Origin: Hypsibius dujardini
Taxonomy: Eukaryota > Tardigrada > Eutardigrada > Parachela > Hypsibiidae
Reading direction: 5' to 3'
NCBI GenBank assembly: GCA_001579985.1
Contig: LRSR01013974.1
Location: 1 to 20,094 of the forward strand
Length of the DNA stretch: 20,094 nucleotides
Positions 18,424 to 20,094 of the stretch are shown piece after piece. The translations under genes and the position numbers were made by a program. How positions within the stretch are numbered: the first letter of the stretch is position 1; each line of letters opens with the position of its first letter. Below the pieces are notes generated by a model. It was not told where the DNA came from, did no database searches, and saw only the letters and a list, made by a program, of their open reading frames with translations.

Positions 18424-19134
18424 TAGACACACGGACAGATAAGTCAAACAGACAGACAGAGACATCTCCGCATGATGTCTGTCGTATTTTGTAGCGTCAT
18501 CATTCAGACTAATCAAAACGAAGAGAATTCTGCTGCTATCATGGACTTTTATGTATATTGCCCTGGAGCAGACATTCTGGTCCAACGTTTACGACTCATC
18601 CCTCGGTTATACCAAAGCATTTGGCACTACTGTGACTCAGAGTCTGGTGGGACTCTCCGGTGTTGTTGTTGGAATTGGGGAAATTTTAGGTGTGGTGTCC
18701 TAGGGTTCATTTATGAGAGCGCTGACCTGGTGACCTGCGTTACAGATTCTTTCGTCGTATGCGCTGTAGGTTCTATTACTTTTGGATTTCTCGACGCGCG
18801 GTTTCCTAGAATGGGACGGGACCCGATCATCATCAGCGGATTTCTGCTTCACGTCTTGGCGATATTTTTCGTGTTCCTCAACATTCCAAATGACGCTCCG
18901 TTAGGTGACACTTTCACGGATGCCTATATCCGTCCCAAGTACGTACGAGTAGCCTGTCTGCATGTGCAACTGGCTGATGAGTTGCTTGGCTGAGCGCCGG
19001 TCTAAGTGTCTAAGCGAAGACGCTGTCCATCAGTCGTTGAAATTTGTTTGTCCATCTCTCAGTTTATTCTGCTTGTTCGTCTGCCTATCGCTCGGTCGGT
19101 CCATGAATCTGTTTAACTGTCCGTCTAGCTGGCC

Positions 19135-19190
<56 letters not shown>

Positions 19191-19778
19191 GCTTGTCTGT
19201 CTGTCTGCTTGTCTGTCTGCTTGTCTGTCTGTATGTCTGTCTGTATGTCTTTGTGTCTGTCTGTCTGTCTGCCTGTCTGCCTGCCTGTCTGTCTGTCTAC
19301 GGGCGATCAACCTGGAAGAGTTGGCATCCGATAACGATAAGAATGATACTTATTCTTGTAGCTTTTACCTGGCGTTACTGTGTTCCGCCCTCTTCGGGTT
19401 CGGTGACAGCGCCTTCAACACTCAGCTCTACTCATTCCTCGGGGAAGTCTATGTCGCCGACAGCGTGCCCGTTTTCGCCCTGTTCCAGTTTATCTGGGTA
19501 CTCACTCTAGTTCCCAGACAAGTTACTTGAAGCTACGATGTCTGAGCTTGAATGTCTGAACGTCTTTCTTCCAGGGCTTGACCTGTTGTGGAGCCTTCTT
19601 CTACTCCACCGTCCTCCAATTGCACTACCAACTGCTGATCCTCATCATCGTCGGGTTCCTCTCCGTCGTGACGTTCTGCAGTCTGGAATGGGGCGTGAGA
19701 CGCTCGCCGGACCGGCTGAGTGCCATCAACGGACCCGGGGTGGAACATCAGGGCCTCCTGCATTCCCATGACACATAA
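16544..19778 (+). CDS. MFSD11: MFSD11-like UNC93-family major facilitator protein, 12 exons
   Basis: Exons: 16544-16708, 16789-16870, 16960-16997, 17481-17523, 17594-17744, 17932-17967, 18039-18230, 18302-18333, 18495-18689, 18770-18938, 19362-19497, 19575-19778. Phases close at all junctions, giving 480 aa (human 449). Family members are predicted 12-helix transporters of unknown substrate. Matches along the length: FMLLSSASQTC (human FMFTAFQTC), NSVHDQYFNGTSTMGYN with glycosylation sequon N68-G-T, LLWTSEGTFLSINSD near 145, IGRNSALFWALYQ, LSGVVVGIGEILGSITFG, RMGRDPIIISG, FLNIPNDAPLG, FGFGDSAFNTQLYSFLG and CSLEWG near the C-terminus. The 25-residue cytosolic N-terminus is acidic and ends in a dileucine (ETRLL). 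For exon 10, the acceptor at 18768-18769 is preferred to cag at 18743-18745 because it restores GEILG-SITFG. Joining AA|C at exons 10/11 keeps exact length with human. ATG 16544 has GCAATGG context. Confidence 0.95.
17030..17310. repeat. (CTGT)n degenerate tract in MFSD11 intron 3
   Basis: CTGT units are mixed with TTTGT, CTGCCTGC and CTACGCAT variants. They fill most of the 483-bp intron and read pyrimidine-rich in the sense direction. Confidence 0.92.
17765..17905. repeat. (GACA)n tract in MFSD11 intron 5
   Basis: GACA units with CTTACAGA and AGTTAGACA variants. Sense-strand reading is purine-rich (GACA). Confidence 0.93.
18356..18465. repeat. (GACA)n tract in MFSD11 intron 8
   Basis: Nearly perfect GACA units at about 18357-18422, then degenerate units. 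Sense-strand reading is GACA. Confidence 0.93.
19125..19300. repeat. (CTGT)n tract in MFSD11 intron 10
   Basis: Perfect CTGT units at about 19142-19190, followed by CTTG, TATG and CCTG variants. Confidence 0.93.
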
Positions 19779-20094
19779 TATAGCAAACTCATGCACGTTT
19801 ACATGCAAATTACCTGATCGGTCTGATAGCTCCTTTGACTTTCCCAACTTTCCCAACTTTCATAACTCCCAAAACAGACATCTAACATCTGAGTTGTTAA
19901 TCTTAATTTTTTTTCCCTCTCTTTGAAGTCGTGATTCGTGAACGCATAGCGCGGTCCTACCTAATGCATATACTGCACAGTTTTTATCTATACTTATTTT
20001 GATGGGTTATTATTTATTTCTTCTGGATGTTCTTTTTCTGACTTTCAACCAAACAGATAGACAGACAGACAAATAGACAGACAGACAGACAGAC
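19779..20094. other. 3' flank of MFSD11 ending in a GACA tract
   Basis: No gene is seen. There is no canonical AATAAA close to the MFSD11 stop (TAA 19776-19778); TAATATA-like and T-rich sequence follows. A (GACA)n tract begins at about 20055 and runs off the window end. Confidence 0.6.

Noticed and set aside
18746-18769. Alternative MFSD11 exon 10 start after cag at 18745
   Set aside because: It adds eight residues (DSFVVCAV) and breaks the GEILG-x-x-x-FG alignment with the family. The tag acceptor at 18767-18769 restores it without a gap.
18962-19361. MFSD11 extra exon around 19300-19361 (LEELASDNDKNDTY)
   Set aside because: It is open in frame with exon 11, but adding it would insert residues where direct joining of exons 10 and 11 matches the human protein in length. 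No acceptor before it is convincing.

Overview
The window is nuclear DNA from an animal, most likely an invertebrate with a compact genome. The genes are split by many short introns, mostly 40 to 600 bp with GT-AG borders. The proteins are animal-type orthologues: HBS1L, ZNF622, TMEM234, MFSD11 and a DPY30-domain protein. Introns and spacers are filled with tetranucleotide repeats, mainly (GACA/TGTC)n and (AATC/GATT)n. I cannot name the species or phylum from sequence alone.

Layout. Positions 1-76 hold what looks like the 3' end of an unrecognised + strand gene. Positions 77-4970 are mostly repeats, with a few exon-like open stretches I could not assign: 1766-2105 (+), 2247-2510 (-), 3506-3676 (+), and a 21-bp minisatellite at 3894-4052 that reads as coiled-coil heptads. 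Five recognisable genes then follow on strictly alternating strands: a DPY30-motif coiled-coil protein (+, 5083-5903), ZNF622/Rei1 (-, 5999-8315, 6 exons), TMEM234 (+, 8431-9942, 3 exons), HBS1 (-, 10021-15557, 13 exons) and MFSD11/UNC93-like (+, 16544-19778, 12 exons). For the last four I traced exon borders by matching splice sites, codon phase and family alignment. The reconstructed lengths are 377, 156, 772 and 480 aa.

The genes form tight convergent pairs, with 95 bp and 78 bp between stop codons, and divergent pairs, with 115 bp and 986 bp between start codons. Neighbouring transcripts therefore probably overlap at their 3' ends and share promoters. HBS1 (ribosome rescue) and ZNF622 (60S maturation) both act on ribosomes. 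The other three are a probable ciliary/scaffold protein and two membrane proteins, so no single shared pathway is evident.

Most notable points: a tandem pair of ~150-bp foldback (MITE-like) elements whose terminal GTAC supplies the 5' splice site of an HBS1 intron; a terminal HBS1 intron with a GC donor that is open in frame over its whole 531 bp; a pair of exon-like frames about 14 kb apart that share a PENM-containing motif; and a perfect CRE palindrome in the HBS1/MFSD11 divergent promoter. The very long Cys-Leu-Ser-Val and Arg-Gln-Thr-Asp open frames across the window are translations of tetranucleotide repeats and are not genes.
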